Assembly (NCBI GenBank): GCA_028023455.1
Contig: JAQFVV010000445.1
Span: forward strand, 498,001 to 562,000
Source of the DNA: Epiperipatus broadwayi
Taxonomy: Eukaryota > Onychophora > Udeonychophora > Euonychophora > Peripatidae
Length of the DNA: 64,000 bases
Direction of reading: 5' to 3'
Shown here: in pieces, positions 46,030 to 58,490 of the stretch
How positions within the stretch are numbered: the first letter of the stretch is position 1
Layout: every line of letters starts with the position of its first letter
Notes under the pieces: model-generated
The model's database searches: none
Told to the model about the DNA's origin: nothing
What the model saw: only the letters and a program-made list of their open reading frames with translations
Made by a program: the position numbers and the translations under genes

Positions 46030-46770
46030 GAATAAAGATCTTTCCCAATTTAATCGAGTTTTTCTTATCCATAGCCTTTTTTCTTCGTGTAACTCAAACA
46101 AACTTCCTTATGTCATACTTCAATCTTACATGCGGTCTCTTTCTACATCTTTTACAATCTCTTGAGAATTAATTTAAGACTTTACTTCTTTATCAATGTC
46201 ATCTATTTTTCTCTCACCCAAATGTCTTGGTTTTTTTTTTTTTGTTACTCCCAGTATGTCATTCATTGTGTAGTTTGAAATGTCTATATTGTTATTCTGT
46301 TAAAAACCAAAGTTTCAGATCCAAATATAAGAATTGACAAGAGTCATCTATAAAAATCTTTTTTTTTTTCAAATGTATAGATGTACTTCACTTTAATATT
46401 AAATTATTTCTACGAAAAACATTTCACCCAAATTTAATTATACGATTAATTTCATCCATTATGTTTTCATCTATACCTAAGGATTTGAGATTATTAAATA
46501 CTTCTAATTTATGCTTATCTATAATTTTTAATAGAATATAACTTTCATAATTTTATAATTATTTACCTCTATTTATGATTTCTTCTTTTAACCTGATAAA
46601 TCTTGAAACTTTTCCTAAAACTCTGAAGCATTATTTGTAAAAACAACAACATATTCTGAAAAATTTAAGGATCCAAATATTTTTATTCCCTTACCCTCCT
46701 GTTTTAATTTACAAACATAAAACTGCTGACAAAAGCTTTGGAAATATAGCAAGTAATTTATATATTTATA
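46030..46770 (-). pseudogene. decayed non-LTR retrotransposon (LINE) reverse transcriptase
   Basis: Translating the minus strand across frameshifts gives, in order: 'KLKQEGKGIKIFGSLNFSEY' and 'VVVFTNNASEF' (the YADD active-site strand, here degraded to FSEY), 'EKFQDLSG', 'LKEEIINRGK', 'KLEVFNNLKSLGIDENIMDE' and 'INRIIKFG-stop-NVFRRN' (cf. the YLG...I..RI..GW..F region), 'STSIHLKKKK', 'LIFGSETLVFN' (the Y-G-[SA]-E-T-W block), and 'NDILGVTKKKKPRHLGERK' (the I.GVT..DR.RN block). This block order belongs to RTE/CR1/Jockey-type LINEs. Multiple stops and shifts show it is long dead. The clade is not resolved. Confidence 0.65.
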
Positions 46771-48837
46771 AACTTTGTTAATGTGCATATATATATTATT
46801 CATGTATTCAATTATTTTTGCATATAAATTAATAATTATATATTATTTTTAATATAAATAGTATGGCAAAATACATTTTTAAAATATATAAGATCTCTTA
46901 TATAAAGTCAATTAATGATTTTTTTTTATTCCACTAAAAAAATGGATGGAGATATCACTGTAAACTATTTTTGGTTATTCATAATGAAATAGACTATGCT
47001 ATGAGAAGCTGTTGTGTGTGTGTGTATGTATTACAACTTTTAAAAAAATAGAATTCTGATTAAAGCAAGAACAAAAGGCTAATAATAAACTTTTATTTTG
47101 TTAGATATTTTTTAAAATAATATAAATTTGTTTTAAAAGTTTCTAATTATAAGAGCTTCATACTGACTCACTGTAAATCGAAAGATTTTGCATACGTTAG
47201 CTTGTATAGAAATTGTGGACTTGAATCAGTGAAATTGTTAATAGCTTCAGCTCTCAAATCAAAATGCTTTAGATTCATCTATATAATTAGGAAGTAGATT
47301 GAAGATAAGAGTGGCCGCTCTTGTCTTTTAAGGTCGTTAATCTTGTGTTAAGATTTGTAGAGGTCCCTACGGCACATCTAGGTGCACAGTCTTAAGGCTA
47401 TAGCCTTAATATATATTATTTAAAATAATATGTAAATGAGACATTTATTTTAAATATTTATTACAATATAGTAAGTAATTTTGACCTGAAAAAAAAGTGT
47501 TGTTTTGAGTATATTTTAAATATTTTTTGATAAATATCCCCTAATTTTAATTAATTAAAAAAGAAAAAGTGTATAAACAGTTTTCTATAGTATAAATTTA
47601 TTAAGTTTGAGCAACATAAAACAGCTATGAGAAATGTTTATAGAAAGCAAAATAATTTAAAAAAATGTAAATGTTTGAGAAAAATACAAAGTTGTAAAGT
47701 TTGAGATATTTGACAGTTGTAAATATACTCTTATTGGATTTATGTATTAAAGCTCTAGAAAAGCTTAAAATTTTTGGCTGGCCACCTATGCTTTTCTGAA
47801 GTTTGGAAAAAAATCTCTGAAACTCTCATTACTTGAGTGAAAAAAATATCTATACAATATAGGCACATAGGTTTAAAAAAACAATATTGAATGCTAAGAA
47901 CATCTACAATGATAAATAAATTTTGTTAATATAGCAATTAATTTATGCAAATAAGTTTACCTCAGTAATACACCTAATTCTTTTTACATAACTTTTTTCA
48001 TATGATTTTGAAATAACACAATCAATCAAAAAACTAAGAAAAACAATTTATATGTATTTTTATCATCTCATTTGATTAAAAAAAAATGTTTTCATCTCTT
48101 TATTGCTGGTTATTTTACAAAAAAATCCTTTTCTTGGTAATATTTCTGCAAATGAGGAAATTTGCTTGTCAGCATGCTAATGTTGTTGACATTTTGTTTT
48201 GAAAGGGTCTTGATGCTTTATTTGCATATTGACATTTTTGATGTTATGTTTTTTAAAAAAAATGTGATGTGTACCTTATTGGTGTTGATGTTAAAAAGAT
48301 TTAATGAAAATTAAAGCAAGATTTGATTTGTTAATTTTGTCAGAATTTAATAGATGGTAAGTTATAACATTGCAGTTATATTGCAACTTGTAATGATAGG
48401 AGGGAAATTGCAATTATGCATAATCTTATGTCTTTATTATCAGAAATTAACAGCGAACAAACTCATGTTATGTTTAACTAAATTTACATATTCTGCCCAA
48501 TTTTTATGTTCATCAATTCTCTTCACGTTTTTGTTTTTTAAATGAAATTTGTACTCCTATAATTCATTTTTATTTGTGTGGATAATGTTTGTGAAATAAA
48601 ATTTGATAGCATTCAAAAAAGATAAGATTCTAACAAGATTTTTTAATATGGTTTATTTTATTATTTTCATTGATTTTTTAGGTCAAAAACTATTCTTCTA
48701 ATTTTCCATATTTACAATGCATTCTACACCATTTTTACATGTAATTTTTGTGAACCAATCTATCATATAAAAACAGAATTAGGTGTGTATATATATATGT
48801 AAAATAAATAAAATGTCGGTTAATTAAATGCAAAATT
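46771..48837. other. gene-free AT-rich stretch
   Basis: Apart from the short dispersed repeat at 47342-47440, nothing is recognisable. The 63-codon frame at 48354-48545 has no motif. Confidence 0.5.
47342..47440. repeat. short dispersed repeat, second copy (pair with 27840-27930)
   Basis: 'cttgtgttaagatttgtag', 'aggtccctac', 'cttaaggctatagcctta' follow the order of the 27.8 kb copy. This copy is slightly less decayed near 'ggcacatctaggtgca'. Confidence 0.7.
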
Positions 48838-48978
48838 GTAATTATAATTAAAATAATAAATTTAACAGTTTACAAACTATTACAAACAATCCTTAAATCC
48901 GCAGAAGTACTTTCGGATTTAAGGATCGTTCGTTTGTAATAGTTTGTAAACCGTTAAATTTTTTATTTTAATTATATA
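48838..48978. repeat. hairpin MITE, ~140 bp
   Basis: The left arm 48841-48901 and right arm 48914-48976 are almost perfect reverse complements ('acagtttacaaactattaca', 'aatccttaaatccg'), loop 48902-48913. The ends run into 'attaaaataat', so the exact terminus is unclear. The low divergence between arms points to a recent insertion. Confidence 0.8.
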
Positions 48979-49957
48979 TATATAATTATAAGTTTTCATT
49001 TAAATCTGTCTATGTAAAATTAATATTTAAAAATATGTATATTTATTTTTTTATAATTTTTTATAATTTGAATATTTTTTTTTTGTTGCAAATCTTAATA
49101 TGTCAAGCTCATTCATGAAATTGGCATATATTGGCATACAAAATCATTTATTTATTTTTAAAAACATTAATTTATCAATTATTTAAAAAACGTATTGTAT
49201 TACTTTCAGAGTGTGTTTTCAAAAGAATTATTTTAAGAAATTTTAAGGCATTTTTTTCTGTTTTTTAAAATTCTTAAACAAAGGGAGGACAATATAGATA
49301 AAAAAGAGTAAGATATTTAGCTAAGAGACCACATGATCATATATTAAAGTTTTCAGAATTATTGATTTAATCAGAAATATGGTGATTAATATTATTAATT
49401 GTTATTATAAAATATTATTCATATTATTGTATTTATTCATTAGTTAATTACCAAAGCTTTTTTTCTCTTTTCTGGGTAATTGAAAAATCTCTCTTAACTG
49501 TTATTTTATTAAATTATATAGTATATCTTACTATGCAAATTTTCTGTTTTAATCAAACTATTTCTAGTCTTGAGCACATAAAAGTAATAAACAATATTTA
49601 AAATTTGTCAAGCTGATGTTTACTATTACTTTACCTAAAAAGTAATTGATCTTCTCTTAAAGCCTAAAAGGACAGATTGTGCTCCTATAATACATATTGA
49701 CTGATTATAAATGTCATAAAAATATAGTACCCAAAGCAAACTTATACACAAATATAAATATTTACAATTTATTTATGGTAATCTATCTAGATAAGTAACA
49801 TATCCTTCTCTTTGTTTCCATTCTTATTATTAGAATTGTTATTTATATAGTTAATATTTGGGCTTTAGGTAATCATCTTCAACATTACTAGCAGCTAAAT
49901 GTAGTTACATTTGTTATCCCTCAATTAATAACTACATTCAAATATATATATATATAT
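48979..49957. other. gene-free AT-rich spacer
   Basis: Nothing is recognisable; a TA run at 49943-49956 abuts the next element. Confidence 0.55.
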
Positions 49958-51000
49958 TGTAACGGAATATATGCCGTTACATTATTTTAAAATGAAAATA
50001 AAAAGATCGTAAATAAAATTTGATTTATTAAAAAGAAAAAAAAACTTAAAAAACTGAAAATTAAAAGTTGTTTAATATATATAGATCGCATGATGGACAA
50101 CTTTAAAAACTTTTAAAAAATAAAAGATATAAAGATTAATATTTTAAAAATAGAAATAATGTTGATTTCTATAGTCTTAGAAAATGGAAATGATTGTCTT
50201 ATTAATTAAATGATTGTTCAAAAGCAAACTACCTCGTGAGGCATGTAAAATAAATTAAATGGTCAGATAAGAGAATACAAAGGAATTAAATGACCAATCC
50301 AAACACGAAACTGACAGCACGGACCATAACTGAAACACGAATGGATTAGTGACGTCTTGCTCGTTGAATCTCAAGATCTAATGATAAGAGACTAATAAAA
50401 ATATAAAAGCCAAATTATTATTATAATTGTTATCTGAGAGCTGACTATGAATAGATCGTTATAACTAGCTATATTGCAGACTTCCACGATGTGGAAGTCT
50501 GCAATAAATTTAATTTTCCGGACAACCAGCTGAAGCCTCTGGATGACAGTTCCCCACCAAATGCATGGCAAGTCACAGTTTCATTTCAAAGAAGGACAAA
50601 ATCTACTAAAGTGATCATGAAGATGGACTTCTCAATCTATTAAATCCGTAAAGTATGAACTATTGTATCTATCTAATAACTTTCCTAAAATTGCAAGTAA
50701 TTAATAACTGAAAATAAGAACTCTTATCTGACTTAAAGAATGCAAATTCAATTATTGATATTTTTATGTAGATGTTTAAGCAATCATTTCCAGTTCATTT
50801 TTTTTTTTGTGTGTGTATTATATTTTAACTAAAAATGTATTAAATTTAAAGTTGTTTATAGACGCTTGCATGGATTCGTTTGCGGTTAATTATATTTTGG
50901 TTTTCATATTTGATCAAAATATATAGACATTCGATAAATAATGATACTTACGGTGAGTATCGAAATGTATTTATTCGGATGTCTTTTAAGTTATTGGTGA
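49958..51000 (+). mobile_element. possible solo LTR or LTR fragment
   Basis: It begins TGTAACGG with an immediate palindromic partner CCGTTACA (49974-49981), a common LTR-type start. It has a TATA box ('aaatataaaagcc', about 50397-50409), a perfect 15-bp hairpin (50473-50505) directly overlapping AATAAA (50503-50508), and a richer U5-like region. At about 50993-51010 there is 'ttggtgacaacgcaagt', which resembles a primer-binding-site context. I find no second LTR and no gag/pol, so the call rests on layout only. Confidence 0.35.
50473..50508 (+). terminator. perfect 15-bp hairpin overlapping AATAAA poly(A) signal
   Basis: Stem 'attgcagacttccac' with 'gtggaagtctgcaat', loop GAT; the AATAAA starts inside the 3' arm. 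In an LTR this would be the R-region polyadenylation signal held near a hairpin. Confidence 0.5.
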
Positions 51001-52140
51001 CAACGCAAGTATCTTACGGTTGAATACTATTGGGTTACTTATAAGTTTCCCTCTGGTTGTCGGCATCAATAATTTTGTATTTTGATCATTTATGTTTATT
51101 TGAAATGTTTTTGACCATGGAATCTATGTAGGTGATCTATACCCAACATTTTAAAGCAAATCTGTGGATCTATTTAAAATAGTAATTTAAATTTTTAAAA
51201 AAAATATTAATGTTAAAATCTAAAAATAAATTTAATCTTCAATTTTAAATGTGCGTTAATAAAAATCTATTTGTGTGTTAATTACTGGCAGTGGCTTCTT
51301 TTGTTTTATTGTTCTAAATATTTAATATATACTTTGAGAATAGAAGTCTATTGAAACTTATAAATGTTTTAAAATCTCTGCTACTCCCTGAGCTAGTGAC
51401 ATGGGCTAACGACCGGATGCAAAATTTAAAAAAAAAAAAAAAATTTTTTTTTTTTGACTTACGTATCTGCCTACTTTATAAATTTTTCTAGGTTCAAATG
51501 CCTAGATGGCGCCCCGTAGTGCAGTTTACGTAAGTCTTTTTCCCCGATCGTTAAAATATATATATATAAAATAATGCACCAAGCTATGATTATTGATTTA
51601 ATAATCATTATCTGATCTTCATCAGTAGTGATAAGTTCTATTATTTATTACAATAAATAAAAATGTCTTGTATAATGCAAAGTTCTGATTGCCAGTAGTA
51701 TAATCTTACCAATTAATTTTTATTGGTGTACAATAAAATGATTTATAAACTATAAAGAATATTCACATTATGAAGCTTAATGTGTGAGTTTATAGATACT
51801 TTGTTTACAACTAAATACTTTAATAACATTTTTGGAGACTTAAAAAAATGCTCATATATATATATTGCTTTGTTTAAATTTCATTTAGTAATAATTTTAG
51901 AAATAGATTGTAAGTAAAATTAATCATATGTTCCCTTTTGTATTTGAAATTTTAAAAGCAATGGTCGGTGAGAGATAATAGATTAATTAAAGAAAAATTC
52001 CCCAAAATGTAATTATAAAATGTAAATGTAAACAATAGAAAGGCAGCTTTCTCTATAATTAAACTTAACAAAAATGCATTGATTATCCTCAGGGAAGATT
52101 AAGTGGAATCCAAAAATAAACTATAACAAAAGTGTAAAGA
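51001..52140. other. gene-free stretch with a small TACGTA inverted repeat
   Basis: Bases 51456-51536 form a mini inverted repeat: GACTTACGTA at the left and TACGTAAGTC at the right. Poly-A/poly-T (51429-51455) lies to the left and T-run to the right, enclosing 'aggttcaaatgcctagatgg' then 'cgccccgtagtgcag'. Bases 51575-51635 are A/T-rich with a short inverted 'tgattattgatttaataatca'. No gene. Confidence 0.5.
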
Positions 52141-54190
52141 TAAGATCTAAGAAAGGAGGCCATTTTAGACTTTCTAGAAACTTTCAGTTGAACTTTTAGC
52201 TTTGCTCTTGAGCAGTTGAGAGTCTCCAAAGATATATATTGTTTTTATGTGCCACAGTATGTGTGTCGAAAGCATCAAAAACTATTCTCCCCGGAGATGG
52301 TCAATTGTTTGCGAGAACCTACGACCGTGCCTCCCATAAAATCAACCCAAAGAAGATCCACTGCCCTGAACAATTAGAAAACTGCTGCTGCTATTCAAGT
52401 ACTAAATCACCTAAATACTGTAAAGAACTGCTAATGCTAGAATCATGAACAATTTGCTGCTGATCACTGAATCGGGAAACTTTTCATAAAACAGGTACCT
52501 GTATCCAAATTCTCTAGAGTACTTTACTAATATCCCGCTATAACTCATTCATCTTTTTATAACTTATAAACTATAAACTGTAAATTCTCATTTGTAAAAC
52601 TATAAATTTAATAATTAATATTATGTAAATTTCTTTAATAATCTAGCCTGCCTAACTCTATCTTTCTTGGTATGTATTTCTAAAATCTACATTTTATTAT
52701 ATAATTATCGCATGCTCATAATTTTCTAAGTATAAATCTATGATCGCTTGAAACAGTGGATGCATGTCAAATTTTCATTAATATTTACTTTCATAAATAA
52801 CTTAATATTTTCATATAAATCGACATGCATTCAATGCTTCATTTATTGTAATGCAGGGGTCTACTGCTTAGCAAATGGCTGACGTATTAGTTATAATAAT
52901 CACCCAGTTTATATATTGTTTTATATTTTATTAAATTTTAATTAGTAATTCCATAAATCGCATTTCTTTGAGAGTCACAAATGTTCTTTATTAAATGTTG
53001 ATAATGTAGGGTCGAGTTATAAAATATATTTAAATCTTAACACAATCGTCTGAATATTATACATGTGTTACGTTTTAAAGACACGATGACCCATTACAAG
53101 CCTTGAATATTCCAGATTCTATAGAGTTGAAATTAACCCCAGTCATCCTACACAAGTGGACATAATAAATACTCTCATAGGGCTTGACGAAAATCATGCA
53201 GCCAGCAGGCAACCGTGACACGAACCACTTGTCCCTGGTTATGCTTATGTGATACCTTACCTCTTCGGGCCTATGGCAAATGCCAGCCCATTTTTATAAA
53301 TTCATTCACAGCTTTGCAGTTTCAATATACTGCCACTTCCTATCGGCTTTTTAAACATACCACGTGTTTTTTTTATTAACTTTATTATTCTACGTATAAC
53401 TCCATCCCTGCATTAGTGACATAATTCACTCTCAAATAAATGTTTGCCCCTAGTTATTAGTAAATATCTTTAATTAAATAAATATATGTCCGCTGCTACT
53501 ATTATAAATCCTACTTTAGACTCTTGTATTGCCAAAGTATAAATCCCTAAAGGCATGCCTTAGAAATACTTGCTCGAGAATTTTAGGTAGCTAGATTACG
53601 TCATCAAAAAATGTAGTTCTCTCTGTAAATATAACAGTATCAAAAAATACCGCTACTGAGATCTTAAATATAAAGTATTATTGGTAAAATGATTTCACAT
53701 AAATGTTTCTAAATAAATAAATGTATTTCTTTAATATATAACAGTATCGGAAAAATCTGTTACTCAATTTTAAATATTACCAAATATTATTAGTAAATGA
53801 TTTATTATTAAATGTTTCAATAAATAATGTCAAACTATACGTCTGCCATTACTTCTTTATTTATTTATTCGATACTCATTCCATATTATGTTTCCTCGAT
53901 TCTGTAAAGATAAATGTTTAAGATTAATGTTCTGATTGGCTAACTCAACATAAAATTCTTGATTCTCTTGCATCTCCCTGATCACCATGCCTAAAGAAAT
54001 GTTTACTAACGTGGCATCAGGTGCATTGTTTTATAGATTGTATTGTGGAACCGATAAACTATGTTCAAACTCAGTACTATGGGTAGCTTCACTACCTAGA
54101 TGGTGCTGCCTATCTGTGTGGTCATCAAATTCTGCACTGTTAATGAATCACACGTTTCTGACTGTTACAATATATGGAGAGAGAGACTGA
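52141..54190. other. compositionally richer block of unresolved origin
   Basis: The block has more G/C and CpG than its surroundings, notably 52155-52460 and 53080-53300 ('cctcttcgggcctatggcaaatgccagccc'). Open frames at 52239-52448 (+; Cys-rich, 'ILPGDGQLFARTYDR', 'HCPEQLENCCCYSS') and 53987-54190 (+) show no domain I recognise and no splice context I can defend. LTR or other transposon sequence is the likeliest source; an exon cannot be excluded. Confidence 0.35.
53628..53835. repeat. tandem duplication, ~110-bp unit
   Basis: 'ataacagtatc.aaaaat.c.gttactga' recurs from 53628 and from about 53740. Each unit continues with 'ttaaatat', 'ttattggtaaaatgattt' and 'aaatgttt..aaataa'. Differences are numerous, so the duplication is old. 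Confidence 0.75.
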
Positions 54191-57100
54191 AAGGCAATAA
54201 TAGTGACCACAACCTTAACTTGATATAAAATGATATCCAAATCATTGTGATATAATGTCTGAAATAATAACAATTATAAACTATAGGCTAAACTCAGAGG
54301 GGTTACCAAATACTATATGTTACAACTAAAAGAAGCCACAAGGGTAATAATGACAATTAATAAGTATTGTAAATATAATAGGCCATATTTAACAAAATTT
54401 AAAAGGACAACTCTCAACTCACTCTCACAAATTACAGGGAGGCTCTTAATATTGAAGGCATATATCATAGATTGGTTAGGTTACATTAAATCCTCTTATT
54501 TTAATACTTCTACCCACTACACCACTTTTTATAACAATCACCAGCATCTCATTGCCATGATCAGATTTATATTTATCTCTTTTGATAAATAACAACATGC
54601 TTTTTATATTTGTGCCACATTACCTCTTAAAATTAATTTTCTTTTGCAAAACTAATTTCTTTTATATTCATTTATGCAATATTAAAATCTTAGGGTTCTG
54701 TAACTGAAATTTTATATCACTAAAATATTTTTACTTTTTTATTTTCATTTAAGAATTATTAGGCAATGAATGGAATCCTTGTAATAATGTGAGAAGACAT
54801 ACTGTTACCCATACAATAATGTCAACTTGCAATAATAATAAATTTTAAAAAAAATATTTAACTTAAAATATATGCAAGAAAACTATTAATTGGAATAAAA
54901 TATATATATCAGAAAAGCATTCAGATATAATGAGTGGACAAGGGATTTATGGCCGCTCAGAATACCATTTAACAGTTACTACTAAATCTCTCTTTATGAA
55001 TTTGTGATAAATACTTTTATCATTCAAACTTATGAAATATTAATCAACATAATAATCTTCAGAATAATATATATATTTTTACCACTAAAGCCATCTTCTT
55101 TTAATAAATCAATTAGTTAAAGTGATCATTCAATAGTTAAGAAAATAAATGATTTATTTTTAGATGCTTTCTGAACATCAACAAACCAATGTGAATACAG
55201 TGACTATTATATTGAATTTAATATTTTCATATATTCTTATTGTTCAACATAAAATATAACTTCATAATAAATTTTATAGTGTCAAGATTTCTGGACAATA
55301 TGTGAAAATGGTGATGAAAAGATTATGAAACCAAAATTAACAATAAAAGCATTTATTTTAACAATAACTACATTGAATAGATAACAATTTTGGATATCTA
55401 CAATTTCACTAAAATGGTGAAATATTTCGACAAACTGCTGCACAATCCAATTGCAGAGAAGAAATATGATTTTTAAAGTTTACAGAAAAAATAAATTTAC
55501 AGACTAAATAATTGACTATTATTAATTTAGCCTACTTAAATAAAAATCTTTCTTACTATTGACATTACCATAAGAAGTTTTCACAGTATAAGCAGACCAT
55601 TATTTCTCCCTACAATGAGTACATTTAAACTGTAAACATTACCTACCAATCCAACAATGGAATAAATGCTGAAGGAGATGTATACCACTTATTGAGGCCC
55701 AAAAATTACAGTTTTAATTTCAAAAATAAGTGTTTATTGGTTCTATCTCCTATGATACTGGCAAAGCACTGCAAACACACCTACACATCAAAAACAATCT
55801 ACACTCATAATACAAAAAGTGCAAAAGATGAGAAAAATGATATTCCTCAGAACTAACTCCAATACCAATTGCTATAAAATAACACAATGGTGGCACACCA
55901 TTCATGGTTTAATACAAGATGCAATACATCCACAATTCAAATATAAATAATACAATACAAAATAAATGATGACATGAACTCCAAAAGAAGCACCTACATT
56001 TGAGAGCAATAAATATGCTAGTACTTAACTTCTAAACAGAGAAAAATGAGAATGAATCATCAAATATGTAATAGGAACAATAATAATTGCTCTAAATAAA
56101 GCATTTTATGCTTAAATATGAGACATAAAAGATATAACTCATGGAATATATTACAATAAGAGAGAAACAGTTATAATCTCTTTATAAAATGTACTAGCAA
56201 AATAGTAATTCACAAGAGAGAGATAAAGCTATAATCTCTTGGCAAATACTATGGCAATGTAAGCATCTACAATTAAAAACAATAAAGAGATAATGCTTCT
56301 GTCTCTTAAATAAATACTGCATTAATTAACTGATGTGTAAAAATAATAAAATAAAAATTTATTTTCCAAATCTGACTTAATAAAAGCACTGCCTAAAATA
56401 AGCAATAAGAATATACACCATCACTTTGTTCAGCATAAACATATACATTCAAATAAATAACTCATGATAAGGGACAAATAACACTTTAAGAACATAGTGT
56501 TATAACAGGTAAATATTCTGTAAACTTATGGATAATATCACTTAAAAATGATTCATAAAATCATATCAGACAAAATATATAAAATAAAATATATGGTAAA
56601 TTACAATAGCAAAATATTAAAACTTTAAATTATATCCAGTTTATCAAAAATAGCTAAATAAAAATCTAGCTTGGATGTTCCACAATTCAAGAGGATGCAG
56701 TCTCTTTTAATACCACTCTGCAAATGCTAAAAATTTACCCTACTTGTTAAAACATAGCAAATTTAATTTATTGGTATAGTATTCAAATATTTCCAGTAAG
56801 CAATAGATTTTCTAGTGAGCACAACCCCAAAATACATTAATGGTCATTCAAATTTTATGAAGATTATTTTTAAGAAAAGCATGAATAATAATGATGCATC
56901 CATAACATTTTGTATGAATTCATTACTTTTTATTATTTATTTTTGAAATACATATTGTAGATAATATATGAGAGCATTTATTCTTTTGATATAACAAAAA
57001 TTCCATTGAAGAAAAAATTTCATATTAATAATAATAATAACAATAAGATATAAACAGGTGAGCATGTGACAAACTTTAATAAAATTTATAATTCAGGTGC

Positions 57101-57990
57101 ATTTGTTTTATTCACATAAGATATGACTCATTCCAATTATTTAGTACAAGCAATTTAAGAATAATAGTAATAACTTTGAATAAATATATCTATTAATAAT
57201 ATATAATATTATTTTAAAAGTACATAGTCATATAATAAATTGTCAGAACAATAGAGTATGTCAGTAAGTCAATCATTTTAATTTCACTGAATTAAGAATT
57301 TTCTCACCCTTGTCTGAAATAGATATAAAATGAAGGTTTTTATGAGCAAGTAATTTTTATCCTGCTGCTATGCTAACAATAAGCAAATAAATGTCATTTA
57401 AAATTCAGGTAACAAATTTGTAAAATTTCTATTAACATTAGGCAGGTTCTTCTTTCTGGAATTAAATATTCTATTCATGCAAAAAGATAAACAATTCTCA
57501 TAAAAATTATTATTATTATTATTTTTAATTTAAAATAAAAGCATTTTTTTAAACATATGTTGCTGAAGCATATTCTAATGTTTAAAATCTTTTAACAATC
57601 AATCTTCTTATTCTCAGCATATAAAATTATTAAAACCATTTTTATACTATTAAGAACTGCTTTAACCTTTTTGATGTCAACATCAGATTGTAAAACCTTT
57701 GTCTAATTTTTATATTGGTCCATTACTTAAATCTGAGAACTATTATTCATCATTTTCATTTCCAGTCAGTTTCTATTGATAAAAATATTAATCTAAAATA
57801 AACAGAATTGTTTCAATTCAGCTTTTAAAAATTGAATAATTTTAGATTCAAATTGGTTAAATCTAACAAAAAATTAAAAATAATAATAACTGAAGAAAAA
57901 TATTTAAAAAATGTTTAAAAACTAGCCAGCGGTAAAACAAAAATTATATTTCAACCAATTTATGTAAATTCTAGTGTCTCATTATTCACT
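54191..57990. other. gene-free AT-rich stretch
   Basis: No gene is visible. The 91-codon frame at 54317-54592 lacks any motif. Around 56180-56310 'gagagaaacagttataatctctt' and 'gagagagataaagctataatctctt' repeat imperfectly, a hint of an old local duplication. Confidence 0.5.
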
Positions 57991-57994
57991 TCTG

Positions 57995-58490
57995 TAGTGG
58001 TCAATGTTATTTCCTTTTTGTGAAGAGCAGTCACTTTCCCATGCTATTTTTCTTGTAAAATTTAAAATTTTTTGAATCAAACTTTATGTTTTGATAAAGT
58101 AATGTAAAATCTTTCTTATGAATCTAAAAAATTACAACAAATGTATTTATTTATGTTCAAAATCAATTACAAATGCATCAAACATTTTGTTTTAATTTTT
58201 GGCTTTGTCATTTAGAAATGCCTGATATGCAAATTACAGACAATAGTGGTCAACCTTATTCACCTGTCTTGAAGAGCGGTCACTTTCCCACATTTATTTT
58301 TCTTTGTAAAATTAATTTTTTTTCGAATCAAACTTTATATTTCAATAAAGTAATGTAAAATCTTAATTACAAATGTAAAAAAATATGATAAATATATTTA
58401 TTTACATTCAAAATCAATTACAAATGTGTACAACATTTTGTTTTGATTTATGACTTTCTTATTTAGAAAAACCTGCAGCACAATTTCCAG
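57995..58490. repeat. tandem duplication, ~249-bp unit, two copies
   Basis: 'gaagagc(a/g)gtcactttccca' at 58022 and 58271. Both units carry 'gaatcaaactttat.tt', 'ataaagtaatgtaaaatctt', 'catt.aaaatcaattacaaatg' and 'acattttgtttt.attt'. A third unit begins and fades near 58490. It could be a satellite-like seed or an internal repeat of a transposon. Confidence 0.85.

Noticed and set aside
51577-51635. Minus-strand 'CTACTGATGAAGATCAG', considered as another hammerhead
   Set aside because: CTGATGA is present but there is no GAAA box or H17 in the right place; the rest is an A/T inverted repeat.
52239-52448. 69-codon Cys-rich plus-strand frame, considered as a secreted peptide exon
   Set aside because: No convincing signal peptide or Cys spacing of a known family, and the block looks transposon-like; described only as part of 52141-54190.
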